Positions 30,301-44,200 of a stretch of DNA of 64,000 bases are shown here, piece by piece (the first letter of the stretch is position 1; every line of letters begins with the position of its first letter). A program made the translations under genes and the position numbers. This DNA comes from Gambelia wislizenii (lineage: Eukaryota > Chordata > Lepidosauria > Squamata > Crotaphytidae). The notes beneath the pieces were generated by a model. That model searched no databases. It was not told where the DNA came from and was given only the letters and a program-made list of their open reading frames with translations. Location: assembly GCA_030847615.1 (NCBI GenBank), contig JAUMIR010000005.1, positions 170,528,596 through 170,592,595 of the forward strand, in the 5' to 3' direction.

Positions 30301-33300
30301 AAAATTGTGACTTCTGTCTAAATTAGCCTAAGTACCTAACACCTGTCTAAACTGCTTTGTATATAAGCTAGTTACATGCATCCAACTTTACTGACATTTT
30401 CAGGCTGTGGAGTATAATTGCTCTTTGACTTTGTTTTGAGTTTTTGGATCCTTAAGGAAAGGCTTTCTCTGGGTCCTGCCAGCACCACAGGAACATTTGG
30501 TGAGGACACATGAGAGGGTCCTCTTGGAGTTTCTTCTTAGGCTCTGGAACTTCTTTCGATGGGATGCTAGGCTGCCCACCTCTCTGCTCTCCTTCGCTGT
30601 CAGGTCTTTTTATTTAGACACAGTTTTGACTTTTAACTGGTTGCTATCTTTTTTTTAATACTGTATTTTCATCCACATTTAGTTTTAAGTATTTTAAAAT
30701 CGTTTTAAATTACTGCATAGCTACGTACAGGATTACAGCCCCTAGGGATTTCACTGTTAACAAATGCAAAATACAGTGAAGTACACAGGTGTGCTCTGCT
30801 CCTTCCAGTCATTGCAAGCAGGTGATTTGCACCTTTAGTTACAATCTACCAGAGTATTGCTTCTTATTTCCAGTCTTGGAAACTCATTCACTTCCTGAAA
30901 ATGAAATTATATTTGGATTTTTTCCCTATCAACTGCAAAAATTAACAGATTTTCTACTCTACTGCAAACTGATTCACTGTCCCTTGCAGAAACCTCTTCA
31001 CACTAAAAGATACATAAGTCTCTTCTGCTATAGCTAAGTTAGGTTCTGGTATTTAATATTCTCAATGTACATTTAAAACATGCTGTCAATTTCTTTAGGC
31101 ACTCTTTTTTTATTGGTGGCCTTAGGATCTAATTGCCAGAAGAGTATGTGATATATACATCAACATGGTATAATAAAAAAAATGGTTGTGCCTTCCACAT
31201 ATCCTCACAAGACAGTTTAAGGCAGAGAGTGGCGGAGCTTGAGCACATCTTGTAATTTCTCTGGAGGGTCCATAAGAAATCAGACATCAGTCATACCTGT
31301 AAATTCCTTTTTGCACCGATCTCTGACGCTTTCCTCCAAGCCTTCAAGTTGTGATTTAATTTTTTCATATTCTCGTTCTGCTTGTTGGCTTTTCCGTCTA
31401 TAAGGAATAGAAACAGAGAGTACAGAAAAGTTACAGCCTGTAAAAAATAAATCATTTTACAATACAGCTGAGCAGAAAGTCAGGGGAATATTTGGAACCA
31501 CAGACTCAAACCCACCCCCCGCATTCGTTTAAAGCAGAGAAGGTAGAGAAAGAAAAAGAAAGTAAAAGGCCCAAAGTGTAGTCTGGCATAAAATTATAAC
31601 CTGACTGTATTGATTTTGCTGCATCAGGGACTGCTTAGAAATCTGCACCAAAGAACTAAGTATAGGTATGTCAATGTTCTTTATTCAAAAGAACACTATG
31701 GCTGCTGGATGAAGTTGCCTGTTAATTGCTGCTAGCTCTTCTCTCACTTGTTCATGATGTTGGACTACGGGCTGTATCAGGGGTGAATTATTTTATCAAA
31801 ATGGTTCTTAATTCCTACGTTTATGCAGCTTTTCAACAATAAGAGAAGTAAAAATTACATTTTAAGTTTCACCACCGTAAGCAGTATTTAGTGAGCACTG
31901 TCTTTGTGAATATGTTTTAAAGGATAAACCAACATGCACATATCTGTACAAAAGAGAAATACACTTTGTTTTCATAGACAGAATTGTGTTGTGAACAAGT
32001 AATATCTGGAATAAGTCAGAGGACACAGCCGTGTTAAACCACCACAAGAAAGTAGAGAATATATGAAGATTCCAGCAACGTGGCTCATATCTAAGGGTCA
32101 TGGTATCTAAACAGTTCACCCACCTTTTTATTGCCATCTTTAAGATGACTTGAATTTAAAACAACAACAACAACAACAAAACACTTCCCATCAATGGGGA
32201 AATACATCTCAAAAGATCTCAAAATGCAAAAGCAACATTGATTTCCCCCACCAAATATGGTCCCTAAGCATGACTGTTATAAAGAACCTAATAGTCTGAC
32301 TATAGTTCTTATCTGCATTCTGGGGGACATGGATTAACACATGTTCCTTCATTGTGTTTTCCTTTGAATTAAACACATATGTCAAAATTGGCTCTTCTTT
32401 TCAGCATCATGGTGGTGATGACCAGCTACTTCTGCATGTGGCTGCACAGGAAGGATCCTGTTCTCCCTTGTGCCAAACATCTCAGCATGCCAAGTTAAGA
32501 AAATATATGGCAAGACAAGCAGCTCAAGGTTTAACCCCTTCAAAAGAACTTAGGCAAAAATACTTTGCTGCACATATATCCCATCTGCCAACCTTCTCTC
32601 CGTATGTGCCTCTAATTCAGGACCAATGACTAGCTTCAGGATCAACAACTAATGATGTCTGTGATGTTTGATAAAATGGAAGCAATATAGTATTCTATTT
32701 CACAGAGAAGTGCATGTGTTCCATTTTAAACAAAAGTACACAAGGAGTTATCAGAAATAATTTTCTTCATATTTCTCTGCAGAACCATTTTGCTTCATGA
32801 TCAGCTTTTGTCTCTGACATTTGAGTAATGTTTGATGATTGAAAACCATATATTACCTGTAGAAATAAACTGCAATGATGATAATGGCCATCATAGGAAT
32901 AATTACCAGCGGTAAGATCAGATTCAGTGGTACGTCACTCACTTGGGTATACTCCACTCTTCCGAGGACCCACTCTTTGAAGCCAAATTTCACCTAGATA
33001 AATCATTGCACTTTATAAAGTTAACAATCAGAATCAGACAAAATTATTTTACTGTGCATTATGATGCTTAGTCCCATGCCTTTTGGTCCGTTTAAAGAAA
33101 AGTAGACTCAATTCAAACACCCACTCTATCCTATACCTAGTGCAATAGATTCAATTTGGGACATATAAATTGTGCAATGAGTGTCGAGTTATTCCAAGCA
33201 CCAATAACATGAGTGCTAAGTTGCTTCCAGGCATACTTAAAAGGTGGACCAAGACCTAAATGGTCTGGGGCCAGGACATCTGAAAAACTACCTCCTCCCA

Positions 33301-35209
33301 TATTAGCCTGTCTGGAATCTGAGGTCTTCAGCTGAAGACCATCAAGTGTCTCACCAATTTACAACTTTTCCCCTGAAATACATTTTAAAAATAAATGTCT
33401 CTCCCAGCATGTCTGTAAAGAAGTATTCTGGGAGTGAACATGCTAAGGTGAGCAAGTGAGTCTGCTTAGAGTTTTGGTGTAGAGTTTTAAGTGGTAAGAA
33501 TGGCTGACTGGATTGAGTTTCTTTTACCTGCCTACATTTGGAGTAGAAAGTAACTTTAGTCTGATGTTGCTTGAGGGAAAGCATTTCTTTTGCATAGGGG
33601 AAGGTTGTGGGGGAGGAAAAAGGGAAATCTTGCTTGGAGGAAGGGTTTTAAAGAAGCTGGAATCTTAGAGTTTGGGTGTGTCTGGAAGGGGCTTGCTCTG
33701 CTTGTTTAGGTGAGGAGTGAGTCACTACAGTTTTGTTGTCTGGAGCGGGCAGGTCTCTCTAGTCTGGAAAAGGTAAGCTCGAAGGTTTAATGCTTTAAAC
33801 ATTTTTTTTAATTGGTGGTGGTTTGAGTAAAATCACTAACTTTGTGACTACTGCAGCTCCATTTGAACATAACCCCCAAGTCTCTGATGATTTCCTAGGG
33901 AAATGCCATCCCTTGTTTTCGTCAATCTCAATTTACATTGTGAGTCCAAGAATGAACCAGGACATAAATTGAGACCTGCCTATATAAGAAACGAAGATAA
34001 CTAAACTTCTTGCTGGAGAGTTTTCTAAGTGGACTGCCACAAAGGTGAATGCTTTTACCTCAGAAGGTAGCAGGATGTGGAACAAGACTTCAGAGAGTAT
34101 ATAATGCAATGACTGCAAAGACTTATGTATAGGCCTGTGATATTTCAGATACTTAATGTATGCTTTAGCATTTGATTTGAATAGGAGAACTCCCCAGAAA
34201 GTTCACCCATTTTATCAGGTGACAAAGGTTCCATGAACTAATGTTGTTGGCTGTATTTTCCTATCCAGATGCACATCTACCTATTTCTTCTTCAAGTGAA
34301 CCTGCAGCTTTTCAACACAGAAAACCTAGGCAGCCATTTCAATGGAAGCTTCCCGAGAGAGGTTTATCTAGTGCCTACATTATGCTTCTTTTGGTGCCAG
34401 GTGTTTTCATCCTTCTAAACATTTTTAAGAGCTGTTCTTTGTGTTTTTTAACAACACTCTTTTATTTTGTTGCTGGTTTAATTACACATTAACTGGTGCA
34501 ATTACTAACTAACTAACTAACTAATTATTTTTGGGCTGCAACTGCCACGATCCCTCAGGATTGGCTAGGATTGATGGGAGCTGCAGTTCTACATCTGAAG
34601 GATCACCACTGCCTTGGGTCCCACCCCAGGAGAAAGATGGCAAATAAATAAATAAATAAATAAATAAGAAGTAGTGCTATTCTAGAATTGCTGTTCTAGA
34701 AGTAATACATAACCACCTGAGGTTGAATGTACAGCCAGAATGGCCTTGAATCTGACCAAATGCAAGTTAAAAGAGCAATAGAAGTCAAATCTTAGGGTTG
34801 GGAAAGTGAGCCTTGGAAACACTTGTTTTGTGCATGTGTGTGTGTTGCACAGCCACTGCTACAGCAAACCACAGATACAATAGTTCTGAGTTGTCTTCTG
34901 TTTCCAAAGACAGTATTTTTGAGTAGCCTGCCACATCCACTGAAGCCCCTGCACCACCATCACTACCAGCTGCCTCTGCTATCTATTGCCAGCTGTTTCC
35001 TGAATGCCTGGCTCTGGGTCTTCAGAGCTAATCTCTGCAGGAGGGCAGTGGTGAGTAGCAACATTGACTGTGTCCTGGCATAGGCAACTTCCCTAGTTAA
35101 CCCTGATAATACAGACTAGGAGTTTGGAAGCTGGTGCAATGGGGAAGTGACTAATCCTAAAAAAAAATAAACCCTGGTCTTCTGCCTTTCTTCCTAAGAA
35201 GGAGCTCTG

Positions 35210-35243
<34 letters not shown>

Positions 35244-38200
35244 CAGGTCTTAGTTCCTTGGTAGATAAAGTCACACAATACATATCTTAGTGTACTTTAA
35301 AGATTTAAACCAGAACTAAAACAAAGTAGATTTGTCCTCAAGGATTTGTTCAACTGGAAAGTGGCTCCCAGCCTGACTGCAGTTGCCCAGTCTGTCCTTA
35401 AAGAAAGGCATTGCTCATCTATTTTCTGTAAGACATGAAGTAGCAAGTGGCAGGATGGTTCTTCTGCAAATGCTCTGGGGAAGCACAAAGCATGTTGTTC
35501 AGGAGGGCTCTTTATTAGTGTCACTTAAAAACAAGATACCCTCTGTGCTACACTCTGTATATATGTGGTTGAAAACAGACGAATGTGACATACAATGAAT
35601 TCTGGCAGGTTATTAACTGTATCTCTCTTCTGTCTTCGTTTGGGTGGGGGCTGCTCTTCAGGTGGTTCACAGTATAAATCCTTCTCAGTCAGGGTTGTTA
35701 TGTTGCAGGGTTCCTCTCCCACAAATGCGCGAGCCTCATCCATCGTCATAGCTTTGTTCAGATTACTACCCTAGACAGAAAAATTGAACACTAAGCCATT
35801 TTAGCGATCAGCTTATTTTGAGGTGGAAGGGGTGGGGGAGGGACGATACAAGTTATATGATTAATACATTAATCTTTTGTACAGTTTCATCTGAAAACAG
35901 AGCTGGGTTTGAAGAGATAATACTCTTAAGATAGGTGACACACTGAGGTGATCTACAATCTTGTTTATGCAAATGTTACTAAAGAACAAAGAGATGATTG
36001 GCTTGGATTTATGCACACAATATATAGGAATTATAGGAATTTCTAAGGATCCCTACAAAGAAGCAAAAATTGATGTATTTTCCACTCTTCCTCATCATTT
36101 TGTACCAGTATTTGAAACAGTGAACAGACTCAACAAGCCAACCACGTTCGTCAGATTAGGCTCACAAAACATGGAAAAAATATCAATAAGGGAAAGCAAA
36201 ATATCAATAATACCTTTAAAAAAAAAAAGAAATCGGAATAGATGTGGGCAGGGGAAGCCATATCTATGACACACTTACCTTTGCATGAATAAGTTTGTTG
36301 ACCTCCTTTTTGATACCATCAGTGAAGTTTTCAAAGGTTGGATCAGCGACATATTGGAAGTCCCTTTCCACCTCATGACCATCCATTTTAATAACTACAG
36401 CAATTCTATAGTTTTCTGGATCCTCCAGTACTGGTGGAGATAAGAAGACTATTGCAGTGTCATTGATTTTTGATATAGTTTTTCCTTCAAACTAAAAAAT
36501 AAAATAAGAGTAGTCACCATTAGTACTTAAAACTGTAAATATGCATGATGACATTTTGTGATATTTCATAAATTTAGGAATTTTTATTAAAACATAAGCA
36601 TTACAAAATATTTTCTGAAGTTCTGGACTGGCTACTAGACCTATTTTAATTATTAGCATCTGTTTAGGCATTGCACAGACCACATTTCTCTACAGAGAAA
36701 GTTTCTTTCTTTCTTTTTTCTTTTTACCTTTTGCAGGTCTTCTATATCTCTCCTCTTCCTTTTAGAAGATATATCTCCAAAAGGCTTAAATATAACTTCC
36801 ACAAAGAAATTCTGAATTATATCAAAACCAGCTCCAACTACAGTAATATTACGTCCACCACTGAAATATAAAAGCACAAACACCACCATGCATGATTTCT
36901 GTATCTGCTTATGTTCAGCTTTACAGAGCTATTCTATACCACACTTTTTGTGGGGAGACGAAGAGAATAATTACAAGGTCTATTAAATAATGAGTCTGTG
37001 TTTCTACCTTTTAGATGAATCAGGGAGAACTGGTTGTGAATGCCTGAGTGGTGACCTTGAACATGTCTGAACCTGCATGACAAACATCAACACTCTCCAC
37101 CGTTCAATTAATTGGCAGTTGTGTAGTTAATTGTTGTCTATTGTGTGTCAGAAAAATGCTAAGTTTAAAAGTCAAGCAACGTGTCAATTTGAAATTTTTA
37201 GTAAAATTCAACAAAACACCAATGGAATCTTTTCAAATGCTTACTGAGGCCTACAGGGAAGACTGCATGTCTCGTGCACGTGTGTTTGAGTGGTACAAAA
37301 GAATCAGAGAAGGATGTGAGAATGTGGAGGATGATGAATGCCCTGGATGACCTTCCACTTCAAGAACTGAAGAAATTGTGGGAAAAATCAGCCAGATTGT
37401 TTGAGGAGACCACTGACCCAGTGTTCGAATTATAGCTGAAACCATGAGCATTGACAAAGACACTGTGTGGAAAATTTTGCATGAGGATCTCAACATGAGA
37501 AAAGTTTGTGCCAAGATGGTCCCTAGGGTTCTCACACCAGAGCAAAAAGAGTGCTGCAAGGAAATTTGTGCTGACTTTCAGCAGCAACTTGAGATGGACT
37601 CAAACCATTTTCAAAAAAATATCACTTGTGATGAAACCTGGATCTTCCAGTATGATTTTGAGACAAAACAATAGTCAATGCACTGGAATGATGCATCATC
37701 ACTAAGAATGAAAAAAAAGCACGTCAAAGCAAGTCCACATTCTAAGCTATGCTCATTGTTTTTTTTTTTTTTTTACATCAATGGCCTAATTCTGGCAGAA
37801 TGGGCCCTAGAAGGCAGAACAGTTTCTTATTATAAGGAAGTTTTGACAAAGCTGAGAGAAAGAGTTGGGAAAAAAAGGCCAGAACTGTGGAAAAATGGTT
37901 TCATTTTTCATCAAGACAATGTACCTGCTCACAGAGCACTTTCTGTGAAGCAGCTTTTGGCCGATAAACATATTACTACACTTGAACATCCTCTATATTC
38001 ACCAGATTTGGCAGAATATGACTCCCCCCCCCCTAAAGTGAAATTGGTGCTTAAAGGAACATGTTTTGAGTCAACTGATGCAGCAAAGAAGAAAATGGCA
38101 AATGTGTTGAAACAGCTGACAGTAACTGATCTGCCCATGCCTTCGACCAGTGGAAAACAAGACTAAATTGGTGTGTGAATGTGAACAGGAAGTATATTGA

Positions 38201-41200
38201 AGGGGACAAGCATTAGAATTATAATACATATAAATAAAGATGGGCTATTGTATCAGTCTTGTTATTTAATAGACAGACCTCAGAAATTTACATTAAAGAC
38301 ACAAATAATATAGAATTTTACAAGGATCTATCCCTCTCTCTGCAGCCAAAAAGTATTTTTAAAAGTACCACATTTTTCTTCACTTTGGATACTTATTTTC
38401 AGTTTTTAGTCACATTTCTCTGCTCATTAAAATATATTCTGCCATTCATGTTTTTTTTTAAAATCTCTTCAAACCAAATGGAAGCAGATTAATGTGGAAA
38501 TCGTCAGAATCATGATATATGGGCTATGATTAGCCTGCATGAAGAAAAGTATTTGCTGTTCATTCTGGTGACAGATAATTACCGTATGTAGTGCACACAC
38601 CAAGGAGACAGACCGTTAGAGAGTCGGTTTACTTTGCGTAGACTGGCATAATAACTTTTTTGTTAGCTAGCTGCTTGTTTCAATGTACATTGGTGTAGGC
38701 AACTCTTTAGAAAAGTGGTGGATACATTTCTTCAATCAATCAACAAATCAACATGTCATGTGGCTTATTTTTGGTTCTACTTTTCTCATGTAATCTTTTT
38801 CTTTAAAAAATAAAGTCCAAAAAAATTATCCATCAATAAGTCATGTGGCTCTGAATGGACGGTGCTCAGGAGTTCAACTAATTATGGACCACAGACACTC
38901 CCCTTCCATCCTCTGTGCTCCTCTGGGAAACTGTACAAGGAAGGCTTAATTGCTTAATTTACTCAACTGTGGTGAGGTTATGCTACTTCACAGAATGGTG
39001 TACGTTTACAGATTGAAAAATCAGCTCAGTGCATGTACCTGCATTATTATTTAGAGTCAGTGAGACTTTGTCTAGACTCCTGTTCACATGGTTTGGTTTT
39101 TTTTTACTTTTCTATAAGTATTAATGTGACTTTATGCACAATCTTATGCACAGGGCACATTACCACTTCCAACAAATATAGACAAGTTGTCCTCAAAAGT
39201 GCTGTTAAGGGTATGATTTTAAAAAGACAGCACACACAATGTAGGAGAGATCAGAAATGTATAATATTGGGATCAATGAGACAGTGGTATATATAACAAG
39301 TCAATAGTTTCTGCCACTTAGATGAATCTTTGATAATACACATCACATAACCCATAAGCACTTTAATTGTTATGTCCCAGATCACCTACGGATGGCTTAC
39401 TTTTTAAAAAAAAAACCAAAACCAATATGTTCCAAAGACAATTGTTGAAGTTTTCTGATCCCATAAAGTCAAATTCTGAGGGCAATGCAAAAAAGCTGAG
39501 TTTGAATTACTTGTGAAGCCAATAAATGTCTCGTATCACACATACTTCATAAAGTCTAGGGTCTGGCATTTCCAGTTAAGACTAGGGTCTAGTCTATACG
39601 GGCAAAATAATATGAACAGGATGCAAACATATGGTGATCCATTCGTATGGACATGCGCATAAATATGTGTCATTCAGAAGGGGGGGCAGCCAAATCCATT
39701 GCAAAATCCATGTGCGTTGCATCCGGGGCTTTGTCCAAATTTTTTTAAAAGCTCCATATGACATGAGAATGTGTGATCGTTTGAACACTTGCATTTGGAC
39801 AGATACAAACAGGCAGCAAAATCTGATTGGATGGATGGGCATGGGGGGTGGGACTAGCAAACAGGGAAAATGCCTGTGGCTACCGTGTTCAATTTTTAAG
39901 TCGATCAAACAGCGATCCTATACTCTTTTTCTTTCTTTCTTTTTTTTGCAAATATGAACTACTGCTTGTGCATACCATGGGATACTGTTTTTTTAAACAA
40001 TTTTTGGTGGTGGCAGATTTAAAATCACTTGCAGCCATCCTAGGGATCAGGTGGAGTTTAGGGGGGGCACTTTTGGCTGTGAAGAGAGGTTGCATCATTG
40101 CGATTAGCTGCTTTTGTGTTCATGTTCGTATTCCCCCATCCCTGTATAGATAAGACCTGGGAAGACGCCTGTCTGAATCCCTGAGGAACCACTGCCAAAC
40201 AGTGTAGACCAGGGATGCTGAAGACGTGGTCATGCAGATGGCCACAGGTTCAGATGGCCACTGCAACTACTGTATCAACACCATCCCTCACCAACAGTTA
40301 TTCTGACTAGAAGTATTTTGTCCACAATACTGAGTTAGATGGACCAATGGTCTGGTTCAGTCTAAGGCAGCTTCTTATGTCAAAATCATGAGAATGAAAG
40401 TTCTACTTTTTGAAATCCAGGTTTGTAAATTAGTCATCCCTTCCAGTTCACGGCTTTCTAATTTGTGGTTTTGTGAATTCGTGGATTTGCAAGACCGCGA
40501 GGAGGGGGATGAGCCGTTTTCGGCTCCCCCCGCACAGGAAAGGAAAGCCGATCAAACCCGAGCCTGCAGGCTTTTCCAGAGGCTTGGATGGGGGGGGAGG
40601 TGAGTCGCCACCCCCCGTCCAAGCCACTTGTGGCCTGAGCCTGCTGGCTTTCTGCATGGCTTGGATGGGGGGAGGTGAGTCGCCACCCCCCCATCCAAAC
40701 CTCTCATGGTCCTAGCGGCATGGTGACAGTGACATGGTGAGTATTCACTTTTTTTTTTTCATTTTTGCAGGGGTCTTGCACCCGTAACGCCCACAAAAAT
40801 GAAGGGACGACTGTAGTTACTTTATACTTTCATATGTTAAAAAAATAGTCATACTATCATCTGATATATTTGACACTTTGTTCTTAAGTGGCTGAACAGA
40901 ACTCTGCCTTCCCTGAAGGTAATGACTTCCATTTTAGAAGAAAAATACAATTATGTTACATTTATTGTGATTGCTCAGACTCAGAGCTGTAGATATCTAA
41001 TAACTACATTCAAAGAAAAAAAATGCTACTATTTGAGTTCATTACAGCTGAACACACCTTTGCAACATAAACATTTCATTACCTGCGAATGCTGGCTTCA
41101 GGGGTGATCTTTGTAACTGTAGGGTTTTCACTGTAGGTAAACTGTTCATTTTTTATGGTTTTGTTAGTACCTCCATGCTGTACTGTTACAGCAACAGGTC

Positions 41201-44200
41201 CTTCCTTGCTATTTGGACCAGTAACACAAACTATTTCTTGCCCAAATTTGATGCTAAGAAAAAGGCAAATAAATAAATAAATAAATAAATATTTAAAAAA
41301 ATGTTATAAATATAATCAATGATAACTGTTATACTGTTGTGTAAAAGACATGCAGCTTCTTTTAACTTCTTGGTCCAAGACAAAGCAAAATCAGTTAGCC
41401 TGATGGCTAGATAAGCATTAAAATAAAGTTAAATGGGATTACATTTATTGGTTTATATGTATCAGGCCTACAGAAGAGAAAGAGTGAATTAAGATAATTT
41501 GGAACCTCTGACAGTCAGATTTACCAGCATTCAGTACAGGAACTCCTTTGTGCTGTTAACACCTTTGTGCAAAGCAATAAAAGGAGAGGGCGGGCAAGGA
41601 TGGAAAAGAAATGTACGGCCATGGATGTTTGCCTTTCCGCTTATGGCCCAGATACACCACTGTTTTAAGCATCCCACACTTAGCACTGGAGAGGCCTGTA
41701 GGCAATGCAGCACTATCTTTATTCACTTTCAGGTAATCATTATTGGGGTACCATAATGCCTCTAAGTCACATAATGCATTTTAAATCTGCTTTCCTTCCA
41801 GATCCCTTAACAAGTGGGCTATGGATTCTGTTGTCAGAGACAGCTAGTCAGCAACACTGGGATGTTCCTGGACATTTAAGCATGTTTCAGTCCAATTCTC
41901 TGTATAGTTTTTGTTCTGTTTATATTCCCAAGCTGTTGCCTAAGGACTGCCCTCCATTTTGGATCCTAACACAAAGTTTAATGAAGGCCTGCCTATTTTA
42001 AGATGATCTGGTGATCCATGTATTAAACCAAATAAGTGCAATACAAATACACAGCGTTGCTTTCTTTCCTGTTTCATCTTAACTAGTCATACACTCAGCG
42101 GTCAAAAGCAAACACAAGAAAAGTACTACAGTAAAGCCCTATTTAAGACATCAGTATAACAGAACAAACTTGACATTTGCAGATAACACTTTATGTTGCT
42201 CCTGCACAAATTATCATTTTTTTCTTTTCTCTTATAACATTTATAGTGGAAGCAGTCTGAACAATCTAGAGCCAAAGCACATTATATCAACCATAGGGAT
42301 TCTGCCAAAAAACAGTTTTTTTCTGAAGTGAGTAATACTCATCTGTAATAGACTTCTCCCCCTGTCTACCAACAAGTCCTCTTGAGCTGTCTTCCTCAAA
42401 GTGACAAGGTTCCCCCCCCCCGTGACAAGGTTTTCATGTGACAAGGTTGCTCCCCCTGAATCCATAAAGAGAGTCTGACAGGGAAAAGAAATTCCTTTGC
42501 CTTTACTCAGTATTTCTTGCCTATTATGATTTACCTCACTGGTTAGGGACTTTTTTTGCTGGCCATCATGTTCAAGTCTCACCCCACAACACCAGAGGCC
42601 TAAATCCAATTATTAGCCTGAACTAGAGTAGAGCCAATGGGAAATCAAAACTTACGTAGATTCCATTGTTTGAATGGGTCTAACTGTAGTTGGGGCTACG
42701 AACTGGATTTATGCTGGACTGGTGAGCCGGGATTATTTTGCTTTTGGCTTGAGGAAGTTGAAGATTTTGGTGTACAGAGGACAACAGAGTTAGAATCTCA
42801 AAACAAAAAGTATTAGTCAGATATAATGGTTATATTACTTTGAATGCCTCCTTTTGCCATTTCTTTTTATTTTTGAATGTTTAATAATATTAAATATTAT
42901 TGATACAGCTGGGTGTTACACCTGGATTAAAGAGCTACTGTGAGGTTTTGCATGGAGCTGACTGGGGAGTTTGCTAATAGTGCTCTTCTTTCATATACTA
43001 CAGTTCAATAGCTCTGGAGTTCCTCCAGTATCAGAACCAAGAGGAAATCAACAGTAGTGATAGCAGCAATACATAATAACTAACATAATGACAAGCACCT
43101 CCCAGCCTCTTCTTCCGCAAAAGGGATGAGAAATGAATATGTGCAGGGCTGTTACACTATCCTCGCCTGATATTTAATGCTGCTTCCACTGATGGATTAC
43201 CACCATCTCATTATGAGTTTCTGTGTGTTTGGTCTGTCAAAAGAGGTCAGAGAGACTCACAACATGATGGCAGCAAAGCATGTGGTAAGTAGTTCAAAAC
43301 ACTACAGTTAAGATGGGATCACTCATGATGGTATGCTTATGCGCGGTCAATATATGTTGAGCTGTGATACTTTGCTAAATGGTTTTGAACTGTCTCTACT
43401 GAAATATCTTGTGCAGGGACGGAATAATGTTAAAAGAACTACTAAGATACAATTGTTAATCCCAACTAAAAAAGCCACTCAACCAATGAAACCTATATAC
43501 CTAATGATTTTTCCAAGCTTCCATTTATTTAATGGTCAACTCTAGTTGGAATGAACAAATGGATTTAGGCCAATGCCTGGGATGTTTGGTGATTGATGGT
43601 TATTTCTACTTTTCTAAGTGACCAATTGATATTAAACTCATTTACTGTAGAAAGAGATGTGTGTCCAGAGAGTCATAAGACATAGAAACAGAGACTGGTG
43701 GTTTCCATTAAGTTATAAAAATGGTTTGGGAGAAGCAGCAAATAGGGCAATCACATTAAGATCACGCTAGAAAAGTTCAAATGGAAATAAAGACACAGAA
43801 TTCTGTAACATATATATTAATTATACCTATGGTATGGTATGTTGTTCTACTTACACTCTACAGGGTTCATGGTCAAGGTAAATGTTAACATCTTGAATAG
43901 TGCCGGTGTCCAAGTTTGTGCCACTGATAGTCAGAACAGTTCCCCCAGCTTGGGGACCTTTCTGGGGATGTATTCCTGTAGGTTCAGGGTCCTGTGATGG
44001 AGTAAGTCACAAACTGGTTAAACTCAGTTCTTGCTCTAACAGAGGCATATTCTAAGCATGTTAATTAGGCTTATCTGGAAAAAAAATGGATCAGTGAAAA
44101 AGAAATGAAAGAGATTACAAACAGACTCATATTTGAAGATTATACAACTATAAGCTGCTATTGGTTTCAAGGCCCTAGCTGCAATGCAGTGGATTATCTG

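Larger units (their letters stand above)
24911..31296 (-). other. PLXNB2 intron
   Basis: 6.4 kb. Holds a short LINE fragment (26055-26112), a GAA tract (26173-26217), a CR1 3' end (27391-27897), an L2 fragment (28050-28260) and an L2-like 3' end (30445-30720). At 30130-30260 a phrase (gcatgagcttttgtggattt) recalls a common amniote repeat that I cannot classify. 24911-26050, 26230-27390 and 28600-30120 show nothing recognisable. Confidence 0.6.
32994..35593 (-). other. PLXNB2 intron
   Basis: 2.6 kb. Contains a (TAAC)n run, a hairpin-like repeat remnant (34540-34605), an (AAAT)n run with an L2-like tail, and a (GT)n tract at 35207-35243. 33000-34500 shows nothing recognisable. Confidence 0.6.
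36861..41082 (-). other. PLXNB2 intron
   Basis: 4.2 kb. Holds a mariner copy (36974-38282), a DNA-transposon-like element (39584-40158), a dispersed repeat (40198-40380) and a GC-rich element with Tigger-like ends (40431-40813). 38290-39580 shows nothing recognisable. Confidence 0.65.

Noticed and set aside
42651..42800. Possible extra plexin exon with a GTAAGT donor and a frame reading [16 protein letters not shown]
   Set aside because: The frame hits a TAG before the donor, and exons 43855-43991 and 41083-41253 already join in phase (CRV to IKFG) inside one IPT repeat. No room for an insert.
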